Source of the DNA: Cercis canadensis
Taxonomy: Eukaryota > Streptophyta > Magnoliopsida > Fabales > Fabaceae
DNA length: 64,000 nucleotides
Direction: 5' to 3'
NCBI GenBank assembly: GCA_003255065.1
Contig: QAOA01004753.1
Span: 579,321 to 643,320 of the forward strand
The notes under the pieces were generated by a model. The model searched no databases, was not told where the DNA came from, and worked only from the letters and a program-made list of their open reading frames with translations. This document shows positions 23,113 through 35,470 of the stretch, one piece after another. Made by a program: the position numbers and the translations under genes. Positions within the stretch are counted from its first letter, which is position 1; each line of letters opens with the position of its first letter.

Positions 23113-23696
23113 AGCATCAATTCTATAATCACCTGTTTTACCCTAATCCTTTTTTACTTTGATGTGTTCATGTCCAAAACTTGGAAACAAAGATGTGTAA
23201 GCTCTGTCAAAAGAATATTATTAATTTTTTGTTACAATTTGGATTTGATCAATTGCTGTGTAATGTTATAGCCAAAAATAGAATTAGAAGAAAGAGACTG
23301 TGATTCTATTCGGAGTCTCTGACCAAAGACAGGAGATGGGATGAGACTGTTCCAAATGCATTAAAATTGAAGGATCAGTTGGTGTGACAATTAAAAAATG
23401 AAAGATATATTTTATTGGTTAAGAAAAAGAAACACTTCACTGTAGCAGTTAGATCATGTACCCTTCAATCCAGTTCTCCAGAAAAAAAAAAAAAAAAAAG
23501 TNAAAAAAAAAAAATGTGTGATACTTGATAAATTGGGATTATATTTTTCAATAGGGTTTGAAGTTGTGGTTGTGGTTGAGAAAAAAACATATCATTCTTG
23601 CAGTTATATTATGTACCTTTCACTCAGATCACCAGAAATATGTGTGATAAACATATCATGTGCAAAAAATGCCATTTGATCGTAACTTTTCTCATC

Positions 23697-23742
<46 letters not shown>

Positions 23743-24764
23743 TGATTAACAAGGCAGAGAGATGTGGTACATATACATCTAATCTGCACTTTTAACTTGT
23801 GGACCCTGAAAACAACTTAGCACTCTGTGATTAATACGACTCCTAGAAATTGGCCAAGGCCATTGGCGAGAGGGTGTGGCCCAGGGGAAGGCTTTATTTG
23901 AAATCAATTTATGATTTTATGGCAGAAAATGGGGAAGGTAGTTCAAATCAAACAATGAGTACTGACACCAATAAATGCGTAATCAAGACGTGAAATTTCT
24001 TGCACCAAATTGAGTTCAAATCAAGGTGGTTCCACGCCATATAGACTTCTCCAATCAAAAAACTATTCTTGGACGTGATAATCTGAGTAACAGAGTATGC
24101 TTTTAAATGGTAACAGAGGTTGATTGAGTTAATAATAAAAATTAAAACACTATGCTTATAATTAAATTTTATGTTCAAATCTTGCAATTTTCTTTTGATA
24201 GATAATTTATAAATACTATTGTGAGCTCTCGTTAACTCATGTGATATATACTTTGATCTTAGAATGAGGTGCCATCCCTCACCGTAAAATTTTTATTCTT
24301 CAAAAAAAAAAAAAATATGCTTTTAGATTGAGTTGAATTTCGACAGACTTCTTTACATCCTAATTTTGTACACAAGATTACTTTTAATAAGACAAGAAGA
24401 AGAAAATCCACAGCGTAAACAATACATGTATATCTATTAAACGACTTCATTCTCTACTTCAATTATAAACAATTTGTACATAAAATACAAGCCATGGTCA
24501 AAATCTCAACACAGGCTTAAACGAGCCATTAACAGCAATGGTATCATAAATCAGAACTATACAGCTAAATATATACACATACAGTATTCCACGCATTTGG
24601 GTACCACGCATTACATAATTAACCAAAGCCAAGGTATAATCAATCAATTATGAAATCTAAAAGAGCTTGACCTACTAAGGTTTGTTTGGATAAACAGTTT
24701 AAATAAGCACTTACGGATACATCGATTATTGTAGGTGGCATGTCTAGACTTTAACTTGACCTAC
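23113..24764. other. intergenic with assembly join and poly-T
   Basis: No gene recognised. An undetermined base sits at 23502 inside poly-A, and a run of 41 T lies at 23701-23741. The segments around 23448-23520 and 23590-23655 are diverged copies of each other. Open frames on both strands here follow the homopolymers and are not genes. Confidence 0.5.
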
Positions 24765-25373
24765 TTAACCATGGAATGAAGCTAGCTGATTTATCAAAGC
24801 CAAGGCATTGCTAGTCAATTGTGCAACCAGTACAATTAGCCGTCTCACTGTTGTCCTAACCTTTCCATTAGTGCCTTGGAACCCATCGGTACATGTAGTC
24901 TCGTCCGTCAAGGCAGCACTAACCCAAGTTTGCACATCACCGATAGTTAGATCAAAATTGGAGTTTCTAAGATGAGACATATCATTTATAGATCTTCGGA
25001 GTTCATAGACAGAGTCACTAAGCTCCTCCACACAGTCCTTTATGGCAGCAACCTCCCTTGGCTTCAAACCATGGCTCTTAGAAAGATTTAATATCAAAGC
25101 AGATGTTGCTTTTGCTGAAGCAAGAGTAACATTAAGGGCTGTACCAGTTAGAAGCACACGGTTTGTTTGGATGAAGGTAGCATGCTTTGCTAGAGAGCTA
25201 AAGCAGAGTCTTGGGTATATTGTGGCACCACAAGATGTTCTAATGAATTTAGTGCTGGCTTCTTGGTATGGTTTTTCAGCGGCTTTGGCTGCAATGGCTG
25301 GGTATAAGATGAAGCTAGAGGCTAATAAAATGAGAAGGGATGTAAAGAGCCTCATAGAAGAGAATGCTTCCAT
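24765..25373 (-). CDS. PMEI-like protein 4
   Basis: Intronless 202-residue secreted PMEI-family protein, similar to the group called 21 kDa protein in plant annotation. Signal peptide at about 8-30 (LFTSLLILLASSFILYPAIA). The four conserved cysteines are at 48 and 57 (TSCGATIYPRLC), 114 and 161. The signature TWVSAALTDETTCTDGF spans about 149-165. Like copy 1 it lacks the free fifth cysteine. It is the most divergent of the four and lies 7.6 kb from copy 3, so it may be the oldest branch of the cluster. The start is the first ATG, about 55 bases below a TATA box. The plus-strand frame 25042-25434 is its shadow. Confidence 0.9.
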   Translation of the reverse strand: MEAFSSMRLFTSLLILLASSFILYPAIAAKAAEKPYQEASTKFIRTSCGATIYPRLCFSSLAKHATFIQTNRVLLTGTALNVTLASAKATSALILNLSKSHGLKPREVAAIKDCVEELSDSVYELRRSINDMSHLRNSNFDLTIGDVQTWVSAALTDETTCTDGFQGTNGKVRTTVRRLIVLVAQLTSNALALINQLASFHG

Positions 25374-25424
25374 TTCTATCTTAATATGTTTTGTGGGTGA
25401 GAGAAAATGGAGAAGGAAGGTAGA

Positions 25425-25434
25425 CTATTTATAG
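25425..25434 (-). promoter_or_regulatory. TATA box of PMEI-like 4
   Basis: CTATAAATAG, a near-perfect plant TATA consensus, about 55 bases upstream of the ATG at 25373. Confidence 0.65.
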
Positions 25435-25577
25435 GACCAAGAGTGCAATCTATTTAGGTTTTTCTATTAGTCCTTCGAAATTCACATGATTAATTCATCC
25501 GGTCCATTAGAGAAGATTATTTTGAAAACTAATGGTTCAAATTCAAAATTAGCTCCAAGCTGAAATTTTCGGCTTTA

Positions 25578-25833
25578 ATTTTAGAGTTAAATATCTTTTT
25601 ATACTTAATTATTTATCAAATATCACTTTAATTTTTGATTTATTTTTTGTATCATTTTAGTTTTTCGAATAATCATTCGCCCACCAAATCAGTCATAAAT
25701 GATCATTTTTTGTGCTTACAAAGTATTGATAGAGTGATTATTTGACTACTAAAATAACACAAAAAAAAATTAATAATTAAAGTGATATTTAAAAAATAAT
25801 TTAAGAATAAAATAGATAATTTACTCTTAATTT
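25578..25833. mobile_element. Short foldback MITE, family A, copy 2
   Basis: About 256 bases with ends AATTTTAGAGTTAAATATC and, inverted, AAATTAAGAGTAAATTATC, and the internal GAATAATCATTCGCCCACC and GTGATTATTTGACTAC motifs shared with copies 1 and 3. It lies upstream of PMEI-like 4, beginning about 200 bases above its ATG. Confidence 0.7.
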
Positions 25834-26937
25834 TATTGAAGGTGAACCCAAGGGAGATTTTCCATTTGTGATTTATGGGTTCACCAAGGAAACGTAGTCT
25901 TGTGTATACTTTGCACAGTGAGTAGAATCTAAACTTACAAGATTTGCATGAACTTTTTTAAGTTAGGCTTTAATTTCACGAACTGCTTTAGATACATGCC
26001 CCAGCATAAATATAATTAATCTGTAAGAAGCATTATTGGTTCAATAATTTTCAAGTCTCTGATGTTCTTCGTTCCCTCGTAGAAACAGTGGCTGTCATTC
26101 GAGTAGTCTCATTCCCATCCTAATTAGTGTAAAATAAATTATCTAATATAAGTGTGGTCCAAATGTCATAGCAGAATTAGACACGTTTGTTACATCTAAT
26201 GGCATATACTGATTGAAAATTACCCATCAAGTCTTAATTTGCGAGGTCCCACTTGAGAATAAAACCAGTTGCTGTAAGCATCAACTTCATTATAGGAATT
26301 CAAATTATAATCAACTTCTTTTGCTATCCAATTGCATTGTGTGACAAGACATGCTTCGGTGTCTCAAGTTTCACTTGGTATAAGACAAATCAAAATGAGT
26401 CAGACAACAAGAGTCAGTGTAGCTAACTAACTTAAATTATTGGTGAGGGAAAATGGGAAGGAAAATAGCCAATTTATTGGACAGAAATATGCAATCTATT
26501 AGGGTTTAATTTTCCTTTTAGTCCTTCTATATTCACACCGTTGATCAGTCACGGTATCCATGGAAGAAGATTTTTTAGAAAAATACTTGTTCAAACTGAA
26601 AGTTGGGTACAAACTAAAATTTTTAGCTTTGACTTTATTGAAAGGAAAATCTGAGGGAGATTTGATTTGATTTATCATTTCTCACTTCACTAATTAAATA
26701 CACTAGAAAGAGAAAAAGCTCTAATTCAATAGAGCATGCGCTCCCAATCAGCAGGTCTGCTTACCCATTTTTCAGTTTGAATTCTCTTTGATTATAATTA
26801 CAATCTCTATTTATCTACAGGTAAAAGGAAACAATTAAATACACTAGAAAAAGAGTAATGCTCGCATAATTAGATTTATACCATGCTGCATAGCTAGCAT
26901 AATCTAATAAATTTAACAGGTCTGACATAAACTTCTT
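25834..26937. other. intergenic, no gene seen
   Basis: No gene recognised. A stretch at about 26450-26560 (GGGAAAATGGGAAGG, ATTTATTGGAC, CAATCTATTAGG) resembles the region just upstream of PMEI-like 4 (25400-25470), as if the promoter had been duplicated without the gene. Confidence 0.4.
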
Positions 26938-27160
26938 TTTAGACTAAAATATATTTTTCGTCATTAATTTATTTTTTGTGTTACTTTAATCCTCAGATAA
27001 TTATATTATCCATCAAATCATTCCTCCGTAGAATAAAAAATAATCACTGATTTAGTGGGCAGAGTGATTATTTGAAGACTAAAGTGACACAAAAAATAAA
27101 TCATAGGCAAAAGTGACATTTGAAAAATAATTCATAGACAAAAAAAGTATTTCACTCTTC
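26938..27160. mobile_element. Short foldback MITE, family A, copy 3
   Basis: About 220 bases sharing with copies 1 and 2 the ATATTTTTCGTC start, the GTGATTATTTGAAGACTAAA segment and the ACATTTGAAAAATAATTCAT segment. Non-coding. Confidence 0.7.
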
Positions 27161-28106
27161 TTTTTATTTAGCATAGATTATGCCAATTATATTTGAATGT
27201 AATACTAAATCTAATCAGTGCACAAAAAGTATTATTCCTTATATAATTGATGGGGTTCTTAGTTTCCCACTTTCCCACATAGAAACCGTCGCTATCCCAG
27301 GTCGACGAGTGAGTGTAAAATCTAAACCTTAAGTCATGGTTCGAATTTTCTAGCTAGGACTATTTGCCCACACGATCATTCATCTACTGACATATACTCC
27401 TTAAAAGTTCGAACATTTGTGTTACCATATATATAAAAAATCACACATAAATATGCTTCCACTTCTATTATTTAGGTTTTCTAAATTCATGATGCTCAAT
27501 TTTAATCTGAGAAAATAATCATTTAGCTTTTGTTTTTTTGGTTATCAACAAATGGAGACAAAGTATGTGGTACATCCCATCTGCAACTGCTTTTAATTTG
27601 CTGTTTTCCATGATGGCAACGTATCCCTTATCAGTGATCAATATGAATGCTAGATATTCGGCATGGCCATTGGGTGCTATCTGGGTAGGCTATATTCGCA
27701 CCGATATATTAAGGGCCAAATCATGATTGAAGATGAAGTAGTGAAGGCCTATGCTTAAACATTATTGCTATTTCTACGATTACAATAATGTGGATTAATT
27801 GATATCTACATTATCACCTTTGACCACTGTAGTTTAATTATCTAATCCCATGGTCCTTTGATATTTATCCACAATTTTGTGTTTTTTCTGGTCACACAAT
27901 GATTGTTTCATTGTTCTCTTCCCACATAGTTGTATTGATTAGTAAGAGAACTAGTATGCATGTTTCCCTGTGCATTGCAATATATTATTGGTTGTGCCAA
28001 AATATGTATTAATATTCAACTATTACATTGTGTATTTGACTATGCCTATGTTGATGGCTAGGTCAGCATACGTTAGATATATGAGTAAATATATGCATAA
28101 ATAATA
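27161..28106. other. intergenic, no gene seen
   Basis: The plus-strand frame 27538-27726 has no recognisable domain and no ATG-led conserved context. Nothing else identified. Confidence 0.45.
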
Positions 28107-28655
28107 GGCTTAATTGTAATTTTAGTCCTCTTATTTTAACAATTTGAATATTTTGGTCTTCCTTCTTTAAAAATGAACTATTGAGTCTCTCTATATTCAT
28201 AAAATATACAATTTTGATTATTTTGTCTTTAAGTTAAAATTTATAGGTTTATTTCAAGGTGTAAAGTTCTCTTATTTATAATCCTACCATCTAGATTGAA
28301 GAGCTACGTCTTGTGAACATCCCCACTAAATTTCAGCTCGATCTAATGGTGAATGAGTCTAAATTTTTTGTTAAATGAAAATTTATAGTTTTGGTATTTT
28401 AGGATGAATCTCATCGTTAGATCAAACTGAAATTGAGTGAGGAGGTTCACAAGACGTAGTTCTTCAATCTGAACGGTGAGATTATGAATTATAGTACTTT
28501 ATACCTTGAAATAAACTTAAAAATTTTGACTTAAAGATAAAAAGACCAAAATTGTACATTTTATGAATATAGAGGGACTCAATAGTTTATTTTTAAAGAG
28601 TAGGACCAAAAAATTTAAGTTATTAAAATAGAAGAATTAAAATTACAATTAAGCC
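28107..28655. mobile_element. MULE-type foldback MITE, copy 2
   Basis: A 549-base palindrome with ends GGCTTAATTGTAATTTT and AAATTACAATTAAGCC, homologous along its length to 10774-11321. Flanking 9-mers are identical, TAAATAATA (28098-28106 and 28656-28664), a clean Mutator-style 9-bp target duplication. Non-coding. Confidence 0.88.
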
Positions 28656-29438
28656 TAAATAATACATGTGAGCTTAGGCCAAGTGTGTCAACAGCTCATG
28701 TCCAAGTTAGTGGTTGTACCGAGTAAGTAAAGTGCAATAAATGAAAATATGTAAAAAAGTGAGCATATATGTTGGAGAATAATATTTACAGCGAGGTAAG
28801 AGGTATGATGTTATTGAGGCTAGCTTGGGCCTAGTGTTATTAGGCTCCATTGGGCCTTAGAGAATTATTAGGTAATATTAGGGATGATCATTTCTTCTTA
28901 TTTTTCTTATCAATTTTCAGAAACTCATACTTGTAATCTTCTTTTGTAGTTGGGGTATATAAACTATGAATTATAGACTCTGCGTACAGTACAAGGAAAT
29001 AAAGTGGAAAATAGAATTATAGTGCTGCATTTTTTTGAAGGTCTAACTTCTAAAATCTGATTACTTTTACTTTTTTTAAATTAATCATCTTATATCCATA
29101 AACCGTTTGATTATTGCACCCTTTGTGATTTCTTATTTGTTACGTGTAATTTTCTTTTGGGATTTCGGATTGGTTTTTTCTCTTTGATTCCAGAGAGGTT
29201 TACTCTCAGCTTGAAGTACTCTCAACATGTCAGATTTCAGTGGCATGTTATAATAGTTCGTTTTCTATGAAAAAATTAGTTTAATGTTCTCATTATCTTA
29301 TAATGGTCACTTTATTATTGATTTGGCCAACACTTTATTATTTATCGACTGATGCCATTTCATTTGTTTTTGTTTTCTATAATCTAAAGAGAAGGTGGAG
29401 TTTGAATTCAACTACTAGAGGTATTTGATGGGCTTAAC
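28656..29438. other. intergenic, LTR-like debris
   Basis: No gene recognised. Around 28810-29030 the order GGGCCTAGTG, GGGCCTTAGAG, GGGTATATAAAC and a poly-A-signal-like AATAAAG looks like the promoter and R region of a plant LTR, but no ends could be fixed. Confidence 0.4.
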
Positions 29439-31775
29439 TATTGCAACGTTCTTTTTGGAGCGCGATGCGGAGCAGTAAAATCTCCAATGAGAAGAATAAA
29501 AAAAATAAGGTATATGATATGATATGCAATAAATGCAAGATAATTGAGTCGCTAATAACCATTTTATTTCATTTTCAAACAAATGAAGCGGTGCGATTGA
29601 ACATCTAAAAAAAAAAAAAGAAATGTCTACATTTTCAGAGTTTGAATTTAGGAGTTGACTACTTGTAGAGAATATATCAGCACCATAAATTGCTTGTTCT
29701 TAGAACAATTACCCATTTAATCACTTGTTATTTTTTTTAATTAAATTAAATTTTTTCTAACATTATGTTTCAAAATAAATTAATACTTTGTTAAGCCCTG
29801 CTAGGACTTCTGGCAAAACCTAAAAGACGCCTTAAGACTATTGGTTAAAGACAATGATTCTCATTACAATCCTCCCCTAATCTATTCTATTATAGACAAT
29901 TTTAGCCTCTTATTAACTAAGTAATAACTAGAAAATGAACGTAAAATACAATTTATTATACATGTTTAAAAAAAAATAAGTTTGAGATTTGTGGCAAAAG
30001 ATTTTTTTATTAGAGGTTTTTCTTTAAGTTCACTAGCATATATAGAAAGACGAAAGTGATACTTCTCATCTCAAAAATGTCAAAACATTGTCATCATTAT
30101 GGTTAATTTTGATTATTCTCTCGTCAGTACTTTTAACCCACATCTTAAGGTAAATGCAATTAGGATATTATGCTTAGTGTTTAATTTTGGAAAAAAGTAT
30201 GCATAGAAAAGAATTTTATCAGGGGTTGACTTCAGCTCTGAAAGTACTTCTGGCAAAACTAGAGAGATCCATTTTCCTCTTTTTTGGGAATGTCAAAACA
30301 TTGTCATCATTATCGTTAATTTTGATTATTCCATTGCCGGTAATCTTATTTTAACATAAGTAAAAATACTGATAAAATGCAATAAATGACAAAGATATAG
30401 TAATTGAAGAAATAAAATCAATATTGAAAATTTCATTGCCTATGCTAGTGCTTCTAGCATAACCCAAAAATTGTCCCTCACCTCAAAAAAATTAAGAAAA
30501 ATCATCAACACAATTATTCCCTTAGTTTGTCGTAGGGATTTGATTTGATTTACAAAAATAATTAAGTATAATATGAAATGAATACAACATGTAAAATAAA
30601 TAAAATTAAATAAACTAGGACTCTGAAGATAAAATAAAAGTGACAATAACAATAAGTAAAAAATAAATAAATAAATAAATAAAGATTATAAAATAAATAA
30701 ATAAATTAGAATAGCCCAAAACAAACAAGGATCCTAAACAAACAAACAAAAATCTAAAATAAAAAAGCCTAACCAAATACATCAAATACTATAACTCATA
30801 AATATAAGATAAACTAAAAGATAATATAGCCCAATTAAAAAAAAAAAAAAAGTCTAATCCCAACAAGAAAAAAAATAGAAATAAAATATACAAATGGGTA
30901 GGCCCAACTCGGACCAGCCCAATCAACAAAAAGAATAGAACAAAATGACCAAAAATGGCCCAAACTAAGAATAATAAAAGGAAACAAAAAAAATAAAACA
31001 TAATACCTAATTGATATTCGGCCCAGAAAATCCAAGGCCCAATTCAAAAATAAAACAAAAAAAGAATCTAAAACAGAATAAACCCAATGGGTCAGTCTAA
31101 CAACAAAAAGATAAAATGATACAGATAAGAGGATTGGCTTGATCCGTGGATTTAATTCAGTTGACAATAAAACCCAAGAATACCTCAAATGAGCAAGGCC
31201 CAAACACTAACTCCATAACTGAAATAACAACCCATCATAGCCAAAATAAAGAAAACTAGATAGCCCAAACGAACTTAATTCAAAAAAGAAAATGAGTTAA
31301 TTAGCCAAAACTTAAAATGCACAAACAAAGAATAAGGAAACGAGATGAGAGAGAGGGGATACGCGATAAGGAAGAAAGGCAAGAGACAGACGAAGAGGGG
31401 AACGCAGAACTCCATAGATTCGGCCTTACTCCACTGTAAATCATGGCAAAGGTAAGGAATCTCATTCAAACTCTCAAAATTTGTGTCTTTCTTCCCCTCT
31501 GCACCTCGGTTTCTATCTCTGAAAAGGAGTTTCTCTCTCTAACTTGGATTCTCCCTCTAACTCGGTTTTTCTCTTTCTAACTCAGCTTCTATTGTGCTCC
31601 ATCTCTGATTTCATGCATGAACCTAATAAAAAAATTTCTAAGTTTTCTCTGTTTTGCTAAAATTTTCTAGCTTCTATTTCTATTGTGCTCCATCTCTGAT
31701 TTCCAGCCAATACAAAATAATTCCAACATGCTTATTTCTTTTTTGTATAAAGAATATTTACTTTTGATATCAAAC
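29439..31775 (+). mobile_element. Degraded long LTR, same family as 44674-47599 and 52403-54515
   Basis: The start (TATTGCAACGTTC, GGAGCGCGATGCGG) matches the worn TGTCGCAACG start of the two solo LTRs. Further shared blocks are the segment around GACGCCTTAAGACTATTGG (about 29830), ATTGTCATCATTATGGTTAATT (about 30090) and CAAAGGTAAGGAATCTCATT (about 31450). The right end is approximate (a CAAACA near 31775). No target duplication was found, so this is the oldest or most altered of the three. Short frames within it are not genes. Confidence 0.6.
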
Positions 31776-31880
31776 AAAGAATCCCTCTACACTTAAATAT
31801 TATGGACAACCTCCAAAGAGATTTCCTTGACGGTGTGCAGAAAATAATACAATAGTTGGACAGAATATTTTAAAAGTTCT
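31776..31880. other. short flank
   Basis: Between the LTR-like block and the PP2C exon fragment. It cannot be aligned with the expected continuation of the phosphatase. Confidence 0.4.
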
Positions 31881-31975
31881 GATCAACACCATCAATTCTT
31901 GTCTCATAAAAATCCACCATTGAAGATCTCTTGCCAGGGGAGCTAACATATCCATAGCTGAACTTGCCATTCTGA
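31881..31975 (-). pseudogene. PP2C protein phosphatase, exon fragment
   Basis: Read on the minus strand from 31975, right after an intron-acceptor-like TTTGTCCACAG, the sequence codes for [20 protein letters not shown] followed by [11 protein letters not shown]. This is the conserved N-terminal stretch of plant clade-F/G-like protein phosphatases 2C (family usual: [19 protein letters not shown]), which goes on into the metal-binding GVFDGHGG motif. Here similarity stops at about 31882 before that motif, and the usual Met-Glu-Asp reads Met-Val-Asp, changing a residue next to the first metal ligand. The catalytic core is absent from the window, so this is a relic. A 5'-leader-like block at 35266-35470 may come from the same gene. 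Confidence 0.7.
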
Positions 31976-34900
31976 CTGTGGACAAAGATAACAACAACTT
32001 TAGCTTTTGAATCATCTAATGAAGTCTCATTCGTAAGTATTGTAATAAAAGGAAATGCCAGAGAATTTCAAGTTCAATAAAGCAGTATTAAATCAGGAGA
32101 CCATATAAAATAGAATATGAAACTTTCCAATTTGTATGTGCCTAAAATAATTTACGAGACCATAGAAGGAACGAAAACATGGAAAAGAGCACAGACAACT
32201 TAAGCAGGAAACGAGAAGAGTACAGGAAGTTCCAGTAGCTTGTTTAGGCGGGAAATTGAGAAAAGAGCAGTGGCAATTGAACAGAAATGATGGTCTGTAT
32301 GAGGTAAAAAAGCTCTGAATTGAACAGAAACAAAGCCATATTGATCCATCAACTACTCTTGAGACAATATAAAAAAAATGTTTATGTAAGGAAGTAAAGC
32401 TTATACAAATGGAAATTTTAACTTTTTTGGTACATTGAAATGAAATGAAATGAAAATTTTAACTGATTGTCATGTAATTCTATTAAATTATCCACTGTTT
32501 ATGCTTGTCCCTTCCCATTTTGATATGTTGGCAATTGAACCCAAGACCTCTACCTAAAATCTTACCCGACCACCTAAGAAAACTGTAATTTTTCTTTCTT
32601 GGAAAAGGGAAAATGAATTTCTCAAAACAACAATTGGTGGGTTATCTTTCCTTTCCAGGTTTTATTGCTTTTTGATGGAGCACTTTGCAATTTCAATGTC
32701 TTTAAAGAATTGGCTTATGCCTGTGCAGCCTATATCAATATAGTTTTGTTTGATGCTCATTTACTGCAATCCTATTATGATACTGTCTTCATTCTCAGTT
32801 ATACATTTACTTTGTGGGATGGTAACTAGTAGACACTCCTCAAGTTGTCCATGTACACAAAGAGGAATAAATTTAGCAATTCTGCTCAAAGTTTCTAACA
32901 TAAAATAAGACTTAAAATTTTGTAACTAATGAAGAAAAGAGAAAATCCTGAGAATAAGAACAGAACCTTTCAAAGGATAGATTTATCACCTTACCACAGC
33001 CTTCATGAGGACAAAAAAATCCCTCTCCCCTCTGTATGAATGAGAAAATGTCTTTTCAACTTTGAGCTATCCAAAAATTTCTGCAATGCAGACAGACAAC
33101 TCTTATAGTCTTATTGCTCCTGAATAGACCACTTATTGGGAAAGGAATAGGAAAATATCATAATATACGTAAGCCACACGAATACTTAATATACAAGGTT
33201 TCTCACCACAAAAGAAACACAATGCCCACCAAAATTTTGATATACAAGTATGTATGGAAGTGTTTGAAACGTTTCCAAAGTAAATTTGAAAATTTTACTT
33301 AGTATGACAATGACAACAATTACAATACCCTTTTAGAAAACATATGAGAAGTCTTTTAGATCTTAAACTTTCTTCAGTGTTAGGCAGATATAACTAAAGT
33401 TGAAAATCTTTATGGCTATAAAGGACCAGGCAATCCTTTAATAACCATAAATGTAAGTATTGTACTTTTTGCAATTAAGCTGCTTTTTCCTACAATAATG
33501 AATGACAAACCCATTTATCTACAGGGGAGGAACTAAAGAAGAACTGAAAAGGCACCACCTTAAACCAGACAGGGAATAGAAAAAACTATACATATCCATG
33601 CCTCATACTTTAGCATGCCAAGCCACCAGCAAATAGAGGAAAGAATGTTACATTAGAAACTGGGAAAATTGAAGCCAGAGAGGCAGATATACATGGTCAT
33701 TTTTAGCAACTTTCCAATCCTAATGTAAAACTACAAAATTATTAGTCAACACCTAGTACCACTGTACCAGGGATATATAGCTTAACTAAATAAAATTTAG
33801 TAAAACAGGATGCAAGAAATGGAATGACTAAATCAACAAATGGGACAAGTATATTATAGAATCTAGGGAAAGATAATCAAGATTGTCAATCAAAAGAACA
33901 CAGGAGAGCAAGGAAATAAGTCCAATCCCTGCACATCCAGGATGTAGAACAATGGTATATCTAGCACGTTATATGGAATTACAATGTAAAGTGCTGTTGT
34001 GGTCACAATGTATCATTAAAACTGCCCATACAAGTTCCAGGATTACGTAGTTTAACTAATTGTTCAACAATCGGTAATCTTTTACCTAACTGCCAACAAA
34101 ACCACAAATTTCTATGCAACAAAAAATCTAAGAATTTTCATTGGCACACCTTTACACCAAAAAAAAAAAGGGTAATAATCCGCAACATTTTCATATAAAT
34201 AAAATGTTCTAGCCAAGGAATACATTCTAATGGCAGAAGAAAGGAATTGACCACAAACACAGGAAGCTTTTTCCTCCTTATCCTTTAGGTTCTCTATCCA
34301 TCCCTTTTTCTTCTTTTGTATTTGAATTTGATACCTTTCTATCCCTGTATGTAGAATTCTGCCCCTCTAAATCCATCAAGCTTCAAAAGCGTTTCCTATA
34401 CATTTACTGTGTTCCATGCTCCTTGCAAAATGAAAATATCCTTATAAGTTTGGGCATTAATTAAAAGGCAATAGTTGTTAATTATTCTTTCATTTCTTTT
34501 TAGTCAAGCCTTTTGAGCAATGCAATATATAAAGCTAGAAAGCAAAAGAGAAAATTTTATCAATCAAATGGACAGAAACAGTAGCTATAAGTTGAGTGCG
34601 GCGGTTACAGTAGCAGACAGTTACAAATGGATGAATTGAAACTCAAGAATGATATCTTCCGGGTGCCAGTGATTGGAAATTGATAGACAGAGATAGTGGG
34701 GGAAAGCAAACAGATCTCTACCTGCCTAAGGTCTCCATTAAGACAATGAAAAAGATAGAAGTACAGAGAGGTGAATTCCCACATTCAAGGATCGAAAAAA
34801 AAGGCCAAATCCAGCCCAGACTGAAGGTGTCAATTGCTAAAAGCTACTGTAAGATCAAGAATTTGTCACATACACTTTACCATAAGGGCACGAAACTGAA

Positions 34901-35265
34901 ATACATTAACATTTGACAATTCATACTCTCAAAACACCAAAAAATTCCAAGTGCATTTTGACAAAGATCTCGATCATGCAGCTTTAAAGCCGGAAGCTTG
35001 ACCAGACACGGTTTTCATTTTCGACCTTATATCAAATCATAACCTTTGTATTATATAAATTGATGGCATCTATGCAAAAACTATGAGGGTAATTTCTAAA
35101 TGCTAAGGGAGACCAAGCAAAGGGGTTGCCAAGGATTAGGGGAAAGTTTTGATTCAGTCCCATGAGAGCTAAACCAAAATAGATTACCCAAAAGAAAAGA
35201 GAAATGAATTAGGATAGAACTAAAATAGAAGTGTAGAGAGAGAAAGGGAATTTTGGATAGACCAC
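31976..35265. other. gene-free stretch, possibly relic intron of the PP2C gene
   Basis: 3.3 kb without coding potential on either strand. It lies between the PP2C exon fragment and a 5'-leader-like block in the same orientation and is less repeat-rich than its surroundings. A long 5'-UTR intron is one reading, but the usual first coding exon of such genes was not found. Confidence 0.35.
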
Positions 35266-35470
35266 CTACCTAAAGGAGTAGAACCAAGCCTTGCAACTCT
35301 TTACCACTCTTGAACGCTAGCTGCGCTTGCTACCAGAGTCACCGGAAACTGCCTTCCGCAGCCACACTTCAAGTCTTGCAGGTAGAGGGGAAAGAAAGAA
35401 TAGAGCTCTCGGTGAAGGAGGAGAAAGAAAATGGGAAAAATGGGAAGAGGGAAGAGGAAGACCGAATGGG
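35266..35470 (-). other. 5'-leader-like block
   Basis: On the minus strand a pyrimidine-rich leader (TTCTTTCTCCTCC, CTTTCCCCTCTACC) is followed by GC-richer sequence and a donor-like CTCCTTTAG|GTAGGTGG at 35266. This is what the 5'-UTR exon of a plant gene looks like. It has no start codon followed by a recognisable protein. Confidence 0.35.

Noticed and set aside
23598-23795. Frames with poly-Phe or poly-Lys
   Set aside because: They translate a 41-base poly-T run.
26692-26870. Two CACTAGAAA stretches as a possible left end for the CACTA terminus at 35750
   Set aside because: The bases before them do not match AGG, both sit in an AATACACTAGAAA context, and no subterminal repeats follow.
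27538-27726. 62-codon plus-strand frame with several Trp and Met residues
   Set aside because: No domain, no conserved neighbours, TTG or GTG-type opening; not supported as a gene.
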